Shown here: one piece after another, positions 22,270-34,211 of the stretch
Layout of the letters: each line of letters starts with the position of its first letter
Position numbering within the stretch: the first letter of the stretch is position 1
Assembly: GCA_037013495.1 (NCBI GenBank)
Contig: CM072801.1
Span: forward strand, 14,933,501 to 14,997,500
Reading direction: 5' to 3'
From: Hippophae tibetana
Taxonomy: Eukaryota > Streptophyta > Magnoliopsida > Rosales > Elaeagnaceae
Length of the DNA stretch: 64,000 nucleotides
Translations under genes and position numbers: made by a program
Notes under the pieces: model-generated
The model's database searches: none
The model's input: only the letters and a program-made list of their open reading frames with translations
Told to the model about the DNA's origin: nothing

Positions 22270-23815
22270 TCATGGATCTTTGGGTAACAGAGCTTGTAGA
22301 TCCAAATGATCCATTGGGGTATTTGAAAAGATAGGGTTGGGAGAATATACATGATGCTCCACTTAACCCAGATGATATAATACCTGTTCTATTTGATGCT
22401 AATGGTAATCCAATAGGGGAAAATGACCAACAATTGAAATGCTCTATTGGTCTACTTGTGAAGTCCAGTATACCAATCAATATAAATGATTGGTCTCATG
22501 TTGACGATGTAGAAAAGTTTAAAATATGGATAACCATTTGTGTAAGTCTCTTATATTTTATAATCAATTACATATATTATATCTAATTTTTTGTAGTGTG
22601 TTTTTATAGAATCGTTACAAAGTCGATGATAATTGGAAGAGCAAGTGTTATAAGATTGCAAATAAGGCATGGAAGGAATAAAAGACGTCCAGATTGGCAA
22701 ACAATTATGTGTTTCCATATTTGGAACCACTTGATGAGGTAGAGCTCTACAAAATCCCTGAAGGACACCCCTGGGTTACACCTCAAGTTTGGAAAGATTT
22801 TTTGGATTATAGACGTTCGAATGAATTTCAAATTATTATGGAAGAACATCAGAATATACAAATGCATAGCATTCTTCCTAACCGTACTGGGAGGTCTTCA
22901 AATCCTGAATTTAGATATAAAATGTTATTATTAATTTGTGTTAATTTATAAATATTTTTATATTTTTTTCCTCAATTTAATGTCATGTCATGGTTAATAT
23001 ATTTTTCATAATTTATGTAGGAAGCTGAATTGGGTAAACTTGTTACTCGAACTGAATTGTACATAGAAACAAAGACTCCTAAAACGAAAAAGTCAAGACC
23101 GATGTCTAAGCGAGGAGAAAAACAACTAAATAAGTTGGTTAGTAATTTCAGTTGATACAAAGTATTAATGATTTTTAATAATTGATGTAATAATGCATGA
23201 TATGTTTATGTGCTTTATTTTTTGTAGAGAGATGTTTAAGAACAAATATCCAAGGGTGAAATAATCGAAAAGCCTGGGAGAGATGCTCTATATCATGCAT
23301 TCGGACGCAACCATCCTGGTTGTGTTAGGGGAGGTAGCCAATATGATGGTTATATGGAGTATTTTAACATTGCAAAATAAAAGCCTCAGACAGCTAAAAT
23401 TGAAGAAGAACTCAACTCCTTTAAGGCCTCAATGTTAAGTGAGATTGCCACTATAAAAAAAGATCAATCACAACATATGTCAGGCATGACATCATTCTAC
23501 AACCAGGGTATGCCATATTGGCCAAGCATGCAACCATCCATGCCAGGCATGCCACCATCCATACCAGGCATACCACCCACACAATCTCATGGCGCTCAAA
23601 CTATATCCAGTATGGGATATAGTTATCCTATTGGTCCTCCCTATATGCCAGGAATGCATATGCAATCGAGTAGTGGTTCATTTTTTCCAATGCAATCTAT
23701 GCATTCTTACCATCAATCAAACCATGATGAACATTTTGGTGAGAATGTACATCTAATAGCTACCCCATATGGGATTCCTCCTCTATTTGATGAATCATAT
23801 GCGGTAAGATTTTAA
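22270..23815 (+). pseudogene. CACTA TNPA/Transposase_24-like gene, decayed
   Basis: Recognisable parts are the WENIHDAPLNP segment (about 22340-22370), KWKSKCYKIANKAW-like sequence (about 22635-22675), HPWVTPQVWKDFLDYRRS (about 22765-22815), then exons with ELGKLVTRTELYIETKT (from about 23028) and GRDALYHAFGRNHPGCVRGG (about 23276-23335). The last part has M/P-rich repeats (MPGMPPSIPGIPP, about 23535-23580). In-frame stops interrupt several parts. The family binds subterminal repeats and assists transposition; this copy appears inactive. Intron borders are plausible but not firm. Confidence 0.75.
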
Positions 23816-23896
23816 TTTATGGTGTATATAATCTATTATTTTTATTTCTTATTTTATGTTTTATTTTTTATATATAACACTTAAATTGTTTTACAG

Positions 23897-25503
23897 AATA
23901 TGAAATGTTTGTTGAAACATCCTTCATCAACGAACTTTGTTTCTATTGGAATGATACATCAATTGAGCGATGATCGGATGATTCATAATCAATATTTTCC
24001 CAACCATTGGCAAATAGTAATTGATTAATCATTGGCAAATAGTAATTGATTAATCATTACTTCATGATTGTCCACTACTTGTGCCTTCTGATGCTACCAT
24101 AGTTCAAGAGGCGGTTGGATAGTATGTGGCTTGGCCGTCGATTCAAGTTGTTCTAAATTTTGACGTTGCACTATTTTTTAACTTAAAAGATACCACTTAT
24201 TTATTACTATTATTTTATTATATCTTTTATTGTTACTAACATACATAATACTTTTTTTAGTCTATTATACTAGAACTCTTAAATGCAGCACATTTAAGAG
24301 AGACGAAGCAAGTATCTCGTGCTAAATCTATGTCTAGTGGCCAATCATCAAGCACCAAGTCATTCAAGAAGAAGCCTTGGAAAAAGTATAGTTATGATTA
24401 TGCTTTAAACTTCAGCAGAAATCTTGCCACTTTGATGACTATTATTGGGAGGGCATCTAGCATAAATGATGGATGGACTGTGCCACTTCCTATAAAAATT
24501 TCTGGTCGAGTGCATATTGCAAATATTTGAATATCAAATTATCGATTTAAGTATAATTCAAGTGTGGACAAGGTGAGTCCTCAATCTATTTAACTTTCTT
24601 TCATTTATGTAGAACATATATAATTATATTTATATTATCTAATTACTTATTGAAATCCTTTTTTATATATGGCTTGTTATTATCGACTTCAACATAATCA
24701 CTCATCACATTTAGCAATGTTCTATGATTCTTCATATGTCAATCAATATCAAGAGAAGGATGTTAGCATCAGAGCTAAAAAATTATGAGATAAGGCATTA
24801 ATGCTTAACAGAAATCAAAAGTTGATAATCCCTTGACCACTAAGGTTTGAACAAGGCCAAGATCATTGGATGTTAGTAATCATTGATCCGTTTCATAATC
24901 ATGCTTGGTACTGTGACTCAGCTTTCATAGAACTGAGTAAAGATACAAAAGCAGTTGTTGAAATGTAAGAGTTATAGCTAGCTATTGGTTTCTTCTATTA
25001 TTTTTTGTAATATTTAATAAAAAAAATAATCGTTTTAAACCTTGATAGGACATGAAAGCTGTGGAACAAGTTTAGGGGCATTGCCCTTAAAAAATATCAT
25101 AAGCTTATATGGACAAAAGTTATGGTATGTACAAGCGAATATTAATAATTTTATTAATATTACAATTGAATAATAAAGATGTTCGAATAATGGAGTCATG
25201 TGTGGTTATTATGTCATGAAGTTTATGAGTGAAATCATCACAAATATCAAAATTCTAATTTATGATGTGGTAATATCTTTTACCTATATACATATTTGTT
25301 TTAACATATTTGAGTTATTTTTTGTAAATACATGAAATTATATTCTTATTTTGATTTTAAATACATGTAGTTCTTTGGTTGGAACAAGATGGAATACGAC
25401 CAGCAAATTTTTGATAATTTACGAGAGGAATGAGCAGAACACATGGTTCAAATTATATCATCACAAGAAGAATCAGGAGAAGATTATGATGATCTTGAAT
25501 AGC
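23897..25503 (+). pseudogene. CACTA-borne Ulp1-like (C48) cysteine protease gene, decayed
   Basis: Fragments in plus-strand order: an N-terminal part (from 23897), KSFKKKPWKKYSYDY (about 24360-24400), then QDHWMLVIIDPF with the likely catalytic His and CDS with the Asp (about 24857-24920), and GVMCGYYVMKFM with the likely catalytic Cys at 25201-25203. A final exon reads to 25503, with the conserved Trp of REEWAEH changed to TGA at 25431-25433. Several stops upstream also break it. Ulp1-like genes (SUMO-protease family) are commonly captured by CACTA and Mutator transposons; their role there is unclear. Confidence 0.75.
24005..24054. repeat. 25-bp tandem duplication inside the Ulp1-like pseudogene
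   Basis: CATTGGCAAATAGTAATTGATTAAT occurs at 24005-24029 and again at 24030-24054 without a mismatch. It adds 25 bases and therefore shifts the reading frame. Confidence 0.95.
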
Positions 25504-25529
25504 ATATGACAACATAACGATAACTTTTT

Positions 25530-26180
25530 TAATGATTTAGTTTCTCTATTCCTGTGTCTGAATTCCCTTGTTTGATGGATGTTTATTTGCTCATGTATTT
25601 AGGGGAATGCATTGTTTGATGGACCTGTTTTTGGCCCAAACTTCATCTCATCTCTCTTGCCTACTTTCCTTATGACAAAATCATATTAGCACTTTACTAA
25701 TCATTTGTCTATAAATATGAAGTTATCTGGAATCTTTGCTAGTATTTTTAATGCTATAATGAGCTTTAAATATGAAATCAAGCATAACTCATATTTTGTT
25801 ACTTGGCTTTGTATGAGTTTGGTGCCCATGAATGTATTACAAAATTGTTCCATACGTTTAAAGGCACCAAAACTCACACAAGCCAAGTAACAAAATATGA
25901 GTTACACTTGATTTCATATTTAGAGTTCATTGTAACATTAAAAATACCAATAGAGATTCCAAATAACTTCATATTTATATACAAATGATTAATAAAGTGC
26001 TAATATGAGTTTGAAGGGTTATATCACTCGAATGTTGCTATGGTAATCTCTTTTTGATGGTAATGTTTATAATGATTTAATTTCTCCATTCGTATGTCTC
26101 TGAAGCTTAGACTGCTTGTTTGATGGATGTTTACATGCTCATGTATGTATGGGAATGAGTTGTTATATGAACCCGATGTT
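25530..26180 (+). repeat. Direct duplication flanking the foldback (copies 25530-25650 and 26070-26180)
   Basis: Both copies contain TAATGATTTA, a 'cttgtttgatggatgttta' stretch, TGCTCATGTAT and GGGAATG in the same order, 540 bp apart. The foldback lies between them. The duplication may predate or result from the foldback's arrival. Confidence 0.7.
25681..26008. repeat. Foldback hairpin with 146-bp arms
   Basis: The left arm (25681-25826) and right arm (25863-26008) are inverted copies with only scattered mismatches, separated by a 36-bp loop. Matching parts include TCATATTAGCACTTTA at the outer ends, TATGAAGTTAT, AATATGAAATCAAG and CTCATATTTTGTTACTTGGC. It could be a foldback transposon inserted in the CACTA element or an inverted duplication. 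If transcribed it would form a long hairpin RNA. Open frames on both strands here are by-products. Confidence 0.88.
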
Positions 26181-26472
26181 TTTTGTCCAGTTTCCTTGTC
26201 ACAATGTTGGTGATTCTATGCCAACCAAGCTTGCTTGCACAATCCAATTATACTTTGACGACATTATTTTATTTGTAATTTAAGTTAACTATATATATAT
26301 ATATGTATTGTATATACATTATTTGTTTTTGTAATAAATTTAATTATCAAGTAATTATTTATATTTAAATTTTTAATTATTTGTATTATTATTTATATTT
26401 TGGTTTTTTATGCTATATATATTGAATACAGAGTGAAAAATGAGAATAAAAATAAAAAAAATCATAAAATGT

Positions 26473-26520
26473 AAAGTCAGTTGATCGCGTGAACTGACTT
26501 TAAATTTGTTTAAAGTTAGT
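26473..26520. promoter_or_regulatory. CACTA right subterminal repeats
   Basis: GTCAGTTGATCGCGTGAACTGAC is an imperfect palindrome, followed by TTTAAATTTGTTTAAAGTTAG. These match AACTGAC and TTTAAAGTTGG repeats inside the left end (8255-8290). Confidence 0.6.
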
Positions 26521-26529
26521 TAAGGCCCG

Positions 26530-26543
26530 TTTTTGTAGTAGTG
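26530..26543 (-). repeat. CACTA right terminal inverted repeat
   Basis: TTTTTGTAGTAGTG, the exact reverse complement of the left terminus, followed by the TCT target duplication at 26544-26546. Confidence 0.95.
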
Positions 26544-26546
26544 TCT

Positions 26547-29500
26547 GTTTGATCCCTAATAATTTATATTACTTATGTCTATTATGAGCATATAAGTTTG
26601 ATATGAGTCTTTAAGTAGTCTATATCTATTTACCTTGATTGTATCCCAAGTGTCAGACTATTTGATGGGTTTACTATGTTTAGGCTGATCTTAGGTTGTG
26701 AGAGTACAATTCTTATTTATCAAATATGTTTCCACATATGAAGTCGTGAAGTGATTGTAAATCCTTTGTTGTTTAGTATGCATTCTTATCTCACTTGTTG
26801 TTAATGTTTTCCATGTATATGTTTGTTGGTAGTCTAGATAGGAACTTATGAGGCACACCATCACTAGTGTATTTACTATAGTAAGTTCTTCCTTATTGTT
26901 GGTTGTTTATATTGTGTGTTGAATTGAGCATGTTATTTTGTAATTTCCCTGTGCTAATTGCTTAATTTATATTGTAAGGCTTGCTTGGCTGAATTAAATT
27001 AGAACTCACAAAACGATTTCATAGGTTGGTATTTTCACCTCTCATCTAGGTCTTGGTAAAATATTTGATTTAGAAGAACCATTGACCTTCATGTAACTGT
27101 TCCTACAGGTGGGAATCTTCAATTGCTATCAAAGCGGGCCACCCTTAGGCTTAACCCCTTTTGTGCTTAATCCTAGAGCTTTATCTACATATACATACAC
27201 CTTGTACGTTTGGGCCTTATCTCACCAGTGGTGTGAGCTATTATTGTTCTATGAGGTTGTTTATCTCCATGAACTTTTATTGTTAGCATATTCCCTAGTT
27301 ACTTGTTCAAGCATATATCTTTCTCTCTCTTGACTTCTTTGTCATGCATAATCTATTAATTACTTTACTTTCTACAATATCGGGCTGTTTCATCTTTTAC
27401 TAGTATCCTTTCCTACTAGTTGCTTTGACATGCTCTTTTTGTGTGTTTACCTTGCTTATTACTTACTTCTTCTACTGTTGAGGTGTCTAAGTATTAGGAT
27501 CTTTCTTTTGAGAGTCTTATCATTTATATGTCATGCCATATAGAATGCATATATTCTATTTTATTAGGTTCTTCTCTTTTATACCTAGTATGTTGGGTGT
27601 TAGTTTACTGTTTATCTCATATTGATTATTGTTCATCTTTTTCTTACACTTCCTTCTCTTTTGCTTTAGATGTCTGTTTAGACAATTTTGAGGTATGTTA
27701 AAGGTTTGAGTACATTAGTGTTTATTTGTACTGTTCTTGTTTAGGTGTACCATAGGCATTTGTATGTTATATAGATTATTTACTTGTCTTTAGGAATTTT
27801 GACTTACATGCTTGTTGTGACTAGACTTATGTGTTTTGTTGGCATTCGTGGTACTTGGGGTGTTAACCCTCTCTAAGCATTTCTCTTGTTTCTATGCTAG
27901 AACCTAAGCCTTTCTCAAATGCTTAGATATTTTTGTAGCATCCCTTGTTTCTTCTCTCTTGAGGTCGTTACCCGTGTTGCTGACTAGGTTAATTTCTTTC
28001 CTTCTTATGACTAGCTATGTTGTAAGTGTTACCAATGATATCTTTTGAGGCAACTATGAATAGTTTTTTGCCTTTTCTCTCTTTGAAGGCAACATTGTAT
28101 GATTTGTGTTTATTATATCTCTTGACGCACATCCTTGTCTTTGTGGCCTATGATCTCTTTTGAATCCTTGCTTGTCATCTCTATTGTTTTTTGGTGTGTT
28201 ACTTCTATGTTTCTTTGAAATATGTTTACCTTCCTTTACCACTTTAAAGAAATATTTTTCTATGGTCAATTGACATTCTCCTTTCTCCTTTTTGTTTCTT
28301 CTCGAGACTAGTCTACATGTTTTTCTATCCTCTTAACTTTCTGCTTGTGAAATGAACTTTTTTTTAGGGATCATTAATGTTTTATGGTTGGCATGCTTTT
28401 GACTTGTGTATTCCTTGAATGTTTATATGTCAAATTTTTTATATTGTATTTAAAATGAACTTTTTCTCCTATACATGCCATAACTCTGTTAATTTGTATG
28501 CTTATTTTGAGAGGTTTATGTATATTTTATCTTTGATGATTTATATGTCTCTAATAAGCTCTAGAATCGAGTTTTAGTTTCTCTTGAAGGGAAATCCTAG
28601 GTGCTACTTAGATAGAGAGAGGATTTAGGTCATCTTTGGATCATTTGAAACTTTTAAGCCACCAATGTTTATATCATTTTTTACACCTCTTTGAGCCTTT
28701 ATTTTAATCCTTCCTTTCTTGACATCTGTTTATTATCCAAGCCCAAATAATTATCTCACTTGCCTTGTTCACTCTTTTGTGAACCTGTATGTTGAGGGAA
28801 TGTCTACTTTATCCTTATGTGTTATAATATATAAAAAAAAGAGAAGAAGGATATGGAGAAGAGAAAACGAAAATGAAGTCTTGAGAATGTAAAAAAAAAG
28901 GGGAGGGGAAAAGTAACGGAAAATAAATTGAAATAATGATAAATTTGAAAAAGAATGAGTGCATAAATTATTGATTTTTATGTACTATTCTCACGACATC
29001 CTTGTTTGTGAATAATGTTTGTGAAGTGAAAAGGAAAGAAACCTTATTTGAGGATATTTTTTACAATCTCTTCTTTCACGTGCCTTCCTATGTGTTTACC
29101 TGCATCTATGTTGTAGTTAGTTATTGCATGTTTATCACTTGTAGTTCATAGCTTGGTATTTTTTGTTGGAATGCATGTATATGATTTCTTTCATATATGT
29201 GTGCATAGTATGCAGTGAGGTTACAAGATTGAATACACCCAAGTGTTGTTAAAGGAAGATAGTTGAATCACTATGAGTGTGTCAACTTGGAAGATAGCTA
29301 GACTTCTAGTCAACTTCTTTATAAGGATTCGTTGACACATTTAAGTGGCGTTGATGTTTGGAGGAATATTGTTGAGTTGCTAGAAGTGTGCCAACTTGGA
29401 ATATAGTTGGGCTCCTAGTCATCTTCTTTCAGATTCATTGACACATTTATGTTTCATTAGTGTTTGAATACCTGTCCTATCAATGTGTTGTATACATATT

Positions 29501-29890
29501 GCGAAGCCCTTTATGCTCTCCTACAACATATATAGACATGAGGCTCTATGCTATGTATTGAATTAAGGATATTTTTTTTCGTCTGTACTACTCTTGGTTT
29601 GTTTATGCATTCAGGTTGTGGTTTGTTACATGCTTTTAACTAGCTATTGTCTGAGTGTTATTCTTTGCCTTTTTTTTTCTTGACTGCATATGTTGCTTCT
29701 TTTTTGTGTTTGCTCTAATCTTTCCTTCTGTATTGCATGAGTGTTATGATGATTGAAATTTTGTTTAACTTTTCTCCTTTATATAGAGATGTGTTATGTT
29801 GTAAACTATATGTGTACATGCTTTTTACTACATCAAATGGTGACTATAATTTGCACTACATCATGGTTATCTGATATGGATATACTAAGA
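26547..29890. mobile_element. Old large LTR-like repeat, right part (continues from 8202)
   Basis: Joined across the CACTA element this forms one old repeat. Parts of it match elsewhere: 26850-27080 matches 42470-42670 in the same orientation (including CACTAGTGTATTT and a GGTTGGTAT block), and about 29190-29550 matches about 46090-46390 in reverse orientation. No gene is visible over 3.3 kb; open frames such as 27109-27333 and 28054-28269 resemble nothing. It may be a very large LTR of the Tat/Ogre-like element that follows, which is inference. Confidence 0.5.
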
Positions 29891-30402
29891 GGGAGTGTTG
29901 CGCCCAACTTTCCAACCATCCATTCCTTCTTGCTAGGGAAGATCCTTCTATGAACTCAATAACCAAAGGAAAAAGTTTTGAAATACACGACCTTATTGTA
30001 ATAATTTGTTACTCTTTTTTTTTGCTCGACTACCCTTCTCAAGGCTTCATCCCTTTCTCATTATTTCTTAGATTCATGATTCAATTCAATGGGTTCTTTC
30101 ATTCACATTTTTTCTATCAAGATATCCTTATAAAACTCTTGGACTCCCGAATTTAGAATATCCTACTTTCACGCAATTCACATATATTGGATTTAACAAG
30201 AAATCGATATTTCACGATCATAGTAGGCTAGTAGTAACCCTGTCTCATAATCTCCCTCATGGCCTTCAAACATAATTTTTTTGAACCCTTTACTAGTTAT
30301 GCACAAGAACTTGGGTCCAAGTGCAATCTTTTTGTACAATTTATTGTTTTATATCATGTATCAACCTATCTTAGACTTGATTTTCTTTGTGAGTTTATGG
30401 TC
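29891..30402. mobile_element. Boundary zone between LTR-like repeat and pol remnant
   Basis: GAGGGAGTGTTG (29890-29901) resembles a polypurine tract followed by an LTR start in plus orientation, which does not fit the minus-strand pol to its right. Short fragments of degenerate coding sequence may be present on the minus strand, but I could not assign an integrase. Confidence 0.3.
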
Positions 30403-33400
30403 CTAGGGTATGTTTCCTTTTTTCTGGAAGTGAAAGATTGGAGTAAACCATGGGCTTATGGAAACATCTACGATCTCAATTTTTTTTTCAACCTCTTCCA
30501 AACTAGCCTTTATCAAGATTGTTATTGACATTACTCGAGTACGGTTCGCCTCACACAGAGAGGCTAGTGTGGAAAAGGCGTCAGCATGACCGCTCTCATT
30601 CTTAGATATTTGCTTGATCTCAAAGTTGACAAAATTTGAGCACTCCTTTCTTATTATCTCTAGATATCTCCTCATCTTTCTATCTTTAGCCTAAAACGTG
30701 CCTAAGTACTGGTTGACCACTGATCATGAGTCACTATGCAAGATGATGTTATTTGCTCCAAGCTTCTTTGTTGTCATGGCTCCATATACAGATGCCTCAT
30801 ACTCTATGATATTATTAGTTGCTTGGAAATCCATCCAGAAAACACACTCAAAACTGTTTTCATCACAATCAACTATGACTACCCCTAGCCCATCTATTGA
30901 AGTTGTGTGTACCGTCGAAAACTACCTACTAAGCTAGCCTCTCTCTTTGATCCACGCCACATGTTTCCTCTTCTACATAATCACTAGGGACCTCTGGTGA
31001 CTCACTAAACTCATCGAAAAAATCTACCACCACTTTTCCCTTAATGAAGGTTTTAGACATATACTTGATATCATACTATCCCAACTCTATGGAAATTTAT
31101 GCTAGTATTCCTGTGACCTCTAGCCTTGTCAATATGCTCTTAAGTGGATGCAAGGTAAAACTACCATTGTGCATAAGCCGAAGTAATGTCTGAACTTTTG
31201 TGCCATCATTTTTAGGGCAAAGGAAAACTTTTCGAGTGTTGGGTATCTGCTTTGGGCATCAATGAGGATTTCGATGATGTAGTAGATAGGGTGTTGAACC
31301 TTGTTTCTTTCAGCTAGGAGTACAACACTACAAGTCTAGAGGTAATGACTAAATGCTAATAATATGTTTCTCTTATGATAGGGTTGACTAAGACAAAAGG
31401 TTTGCTCAAGTACTACATAATTCCCTAAAAAGGCTTTGTCGTGATCCTTGTTCCAAAAAATGGACATGTCCTTCCTTAGCATTTTGAAGAATGGAAAAAA
31501 CTTGTCTGTGTATTTGGAAATGAATCTTTTTAGTGCAACTATTATTCCGTTCAATTGTTGAATCCCTTTCGGACTAGTAGGAGGATTTATGTTGACAAAG
31601 GCTTATATCTTGTATGGGTTTGCCTCAATATCTTGGGAAAATATAAGATACCCTAAGAATTTTCCTAAAGAAACACTAAAAACACATTTTTTTAGGGTTA
31701 AGTCTCATACCATACCATCAGATTACATAAAATATTTCTTGCAAGTCTTTGATGTGGTTTATTGGCTGTGCTAACTTTACCACTATGTTGTCTACATATG
31801 CCTATAGATTTCTTCCCAATTTTTCAACAAACATCTTATTGACAAGGCATTGATACGTGACCCTCGTATTATTCAACCCAAATGGTATTTTGGTATTATA
31901 GAAGGTCCTTTCCTCAATGATGAAAGATGTTTTTCTTCTCATGCTCTATGTACATTCTGATCTAATAGTAACTAGAATATGCATCTAGGAAACATATCAA
32001 ACCAAAATCGATGGTGGCGTCAACCAACTTATCAATATTTGGGAGAGGGAAACAATCTTTTAGACATACATAATTTAGGTTCATAAAGTCCACACCCATA
32101 CGAGGTGATCTGCATGCCTATTTTACCAGCACCACATTTGACAACCAAGTAGGGTAGTTCACCCCTCTAATAATCTCCATCTTTTTAAGGGTGGTGACCT
32201 AACTTTTAATCACCATATTCTTTTCTCTAGGGAATTTCCTCTTTATTTACTCGACGAATCTATCTTTTGGATTGACATTTAACCTATGGGTTATGATCTT
32301 TGGATCAATCCCAAGCATGTCTATAAGCCTTCATGCGATGATGTCAAAGTTTTCCTTTAGGAATTGAGATAAATGTTCCCTAACCTCTATTGTTAAGTTC
32401 ATGCTTAGCTTTATAGAATGATATTTCTCCTTGTTTCCAATTAGTAGATCTTGCACCTTATTTAAGTTGACAGACTCTGCTAGACATCCACCTCATGGGC
32501 TTTTTTGAAAAGGTCCATACTATGGTTGCTACTTGGGAGTGGCCTCTTTAATAGTGGAATTATAACAACCTTTATCCTTTTCTTAGTCTCCCCTTATCTT
32601 CTTTATGCCCTCCTCAGTCGGGTATTTGATGACTTAGTGGAAGGTGGATGGAATCGTTTTCATCTTGTGTATCCACAGTCTGCCCAGGATGGCACTCTAG
32701 TGAGTTGGGACATCAATTACCACAAAGTTTGTCATCATTATAGATCTTTTCACCATGACTGGTAACACCATAGTTCTAATTGATTTAGTGGTGCTACTGT
32801 TGAATTTGACTAGGGGTAGCTCTCTTCTTATGATATCACATTCCTTTATGCCTAAGGCCCTTGTTGTCGATAGAAAAAGCAGGTTGATAGAGCTCCAAGT
32901 GTCAATCATGATCTGGAAAACATTGTAGGATCCTATTCTCAAGGTGATTACCAAAGGATCTTCATGGGGAGACAAGGCCTTATCCCTCTCGATGAAGATG
33001 ATTTAATTAGAAGACCTTACTTTTTCCATATTGTAAACATGTGGTGAATCGCCCAAGTCCCTGGCTTACCTTTTACGTGAGTTATTGGAGATCCCATTAA
33101 GCATGGTATCTCTATGTATGGTTGGATAGTCTTTACATTGGCCTCATTGTGCGTGTATATCCTGCTACATAATGGAGCAAGTAGCCTCAATGTTTCACAT
33201 TCAGTATTTCACCCTTCTCTTTTACTATTACTTCCCATGAGGTCCCTTAAATACCCTCTAGACAACAGATCCTCTATTTATTTTTTCAAATGCTTGCAGT
33301 CTCTCATCTCGTGGCCTACATCCTTATGAAATGCACACCACATAGATGTGTCTCTAAGAGGAACCCTCATTTTTGGTGGCCATCTAACATTTTTCTCCTT

Positions 33401-34211
33401 TTCTATTCTGAACACTACTTGAGCTAGATTCACTCTTAAAGTTGGACCCCTAAAGAGAGATAGTGACCTCCTATAAGGCCCCATATTCCCAAACCATTGG
33501 TCACTCTCCCTGTGATTTGGCATGAAGCATTTGTTTTTGTTAATTATTTTTTCTTGGTTTACCCGGTTTAGGCTTATTCGTCTTTCCTCTTTTTCTGGTG
33601 CAGCTTCCATAGTTGCCTTGACACTCTTATCCAAACCTAACTTTCTCTCCACATTGATGAGTTTTCTCAAGTCTCCAAACAAATCATAATTTCTTAGCAG
33701 GCCTTACCTAAAGGCTTTCGATATAGCTAAGGCAATATGATATCTTTAGCTTTTCTTCTTTGAACCTTCACATATACTCTTCAGTAGACTCACTCATTCC
33801 CTGGGTGATTGAGAAGAGATAGTGATACTCATTCCTTAAGGGCTTATTCCAGGTATAATTGGTGATGAATAACCTAGAAAACTGTGAGAAATAGGTTGTG
33901 GTATGGGGTGCCAAGTTATTGAACCACTTTTGTGCACCGTCATATAGGGTGGTAGCAAATAGCTTACACATCATGGAGTCTCTCTTGCCATAAGTGAGGC
34001 TCATAGAGGCCATAATCGTCTTGATTTGTTGCACATGAGTTATTGAATCTTTAGTCCCTTGGTAGTTTGGGAACTTAGGAAAACTAAACTTGGCTGAGGG
34101 CTTATCATGCTCTATTTCATTAGAAAAAAGGGAGACACATAGTTGCTCACAATCCCTATCCATATCATAGTACGTCTTACCCTTGTCTTGCCTTTCATTG
34201 TCACGTTTCAT
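30403..34211 (-). pseudogene. Ty3/gypsy (Tat-like) gag-pol, decayed
   Basis: Minus-strand order: gag (34211-33768) with a retrotransposon-gag core around AQKWFNNLAPHTTTYFSQF; a gag C-terminal part (33682-33278) with FHKDVGHEMRDCKHLKK, a Tat-type knuckle-like motif; aspartic protease (32975-32697) with DTWSS in place of DTGSS; reverse transcriptase (about 32450-31560) with FLDAYSSYY and a YVDN box where YVDD is expected (AAC codon at 31788-31790); and RNase H (about 30940-30600) with ATNNIIEYEA and SDS. A stretch typical of the RNase H to integrase linker follows (30600-30403). Integrase was not found. Many stops and frameshifts are present, and the altered protease and RT active sites show it is dead. 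Confidence 0.85.

Larger units (their letters stand above)
8206..26543 (+). mobile_element. CACTA (En/Spm-type) DNA transposon, 18.3 kb, with nested LTR composite
   Basis: Both ends carry CACTACTACAAAAA (8206-8219 and reverse complement 26530-26543) and are flanked by TCT. Subterminal repeats lie inside both ends. Internally, in plus-strand order, are a TNP2-like gene (18984-22174), a TNPA/Transposase_24-like gene (22270-23815) and a Ulp1-like cysteine protease gene (23897-25503). A 9.5-kb LTR composite is nested between the leader and the first gene; without it the element would be about 8.9 kb. All genes contain stops or frameshifts, so this copy should be unable to make its own transposase, although its ends look mobilisable in trans. 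Confidence 0.93.

Noticed and set aside
25701..25988. Two short open frames in the foldback
   Set aside because: Mirror-image frames generated by the inverted repeat.
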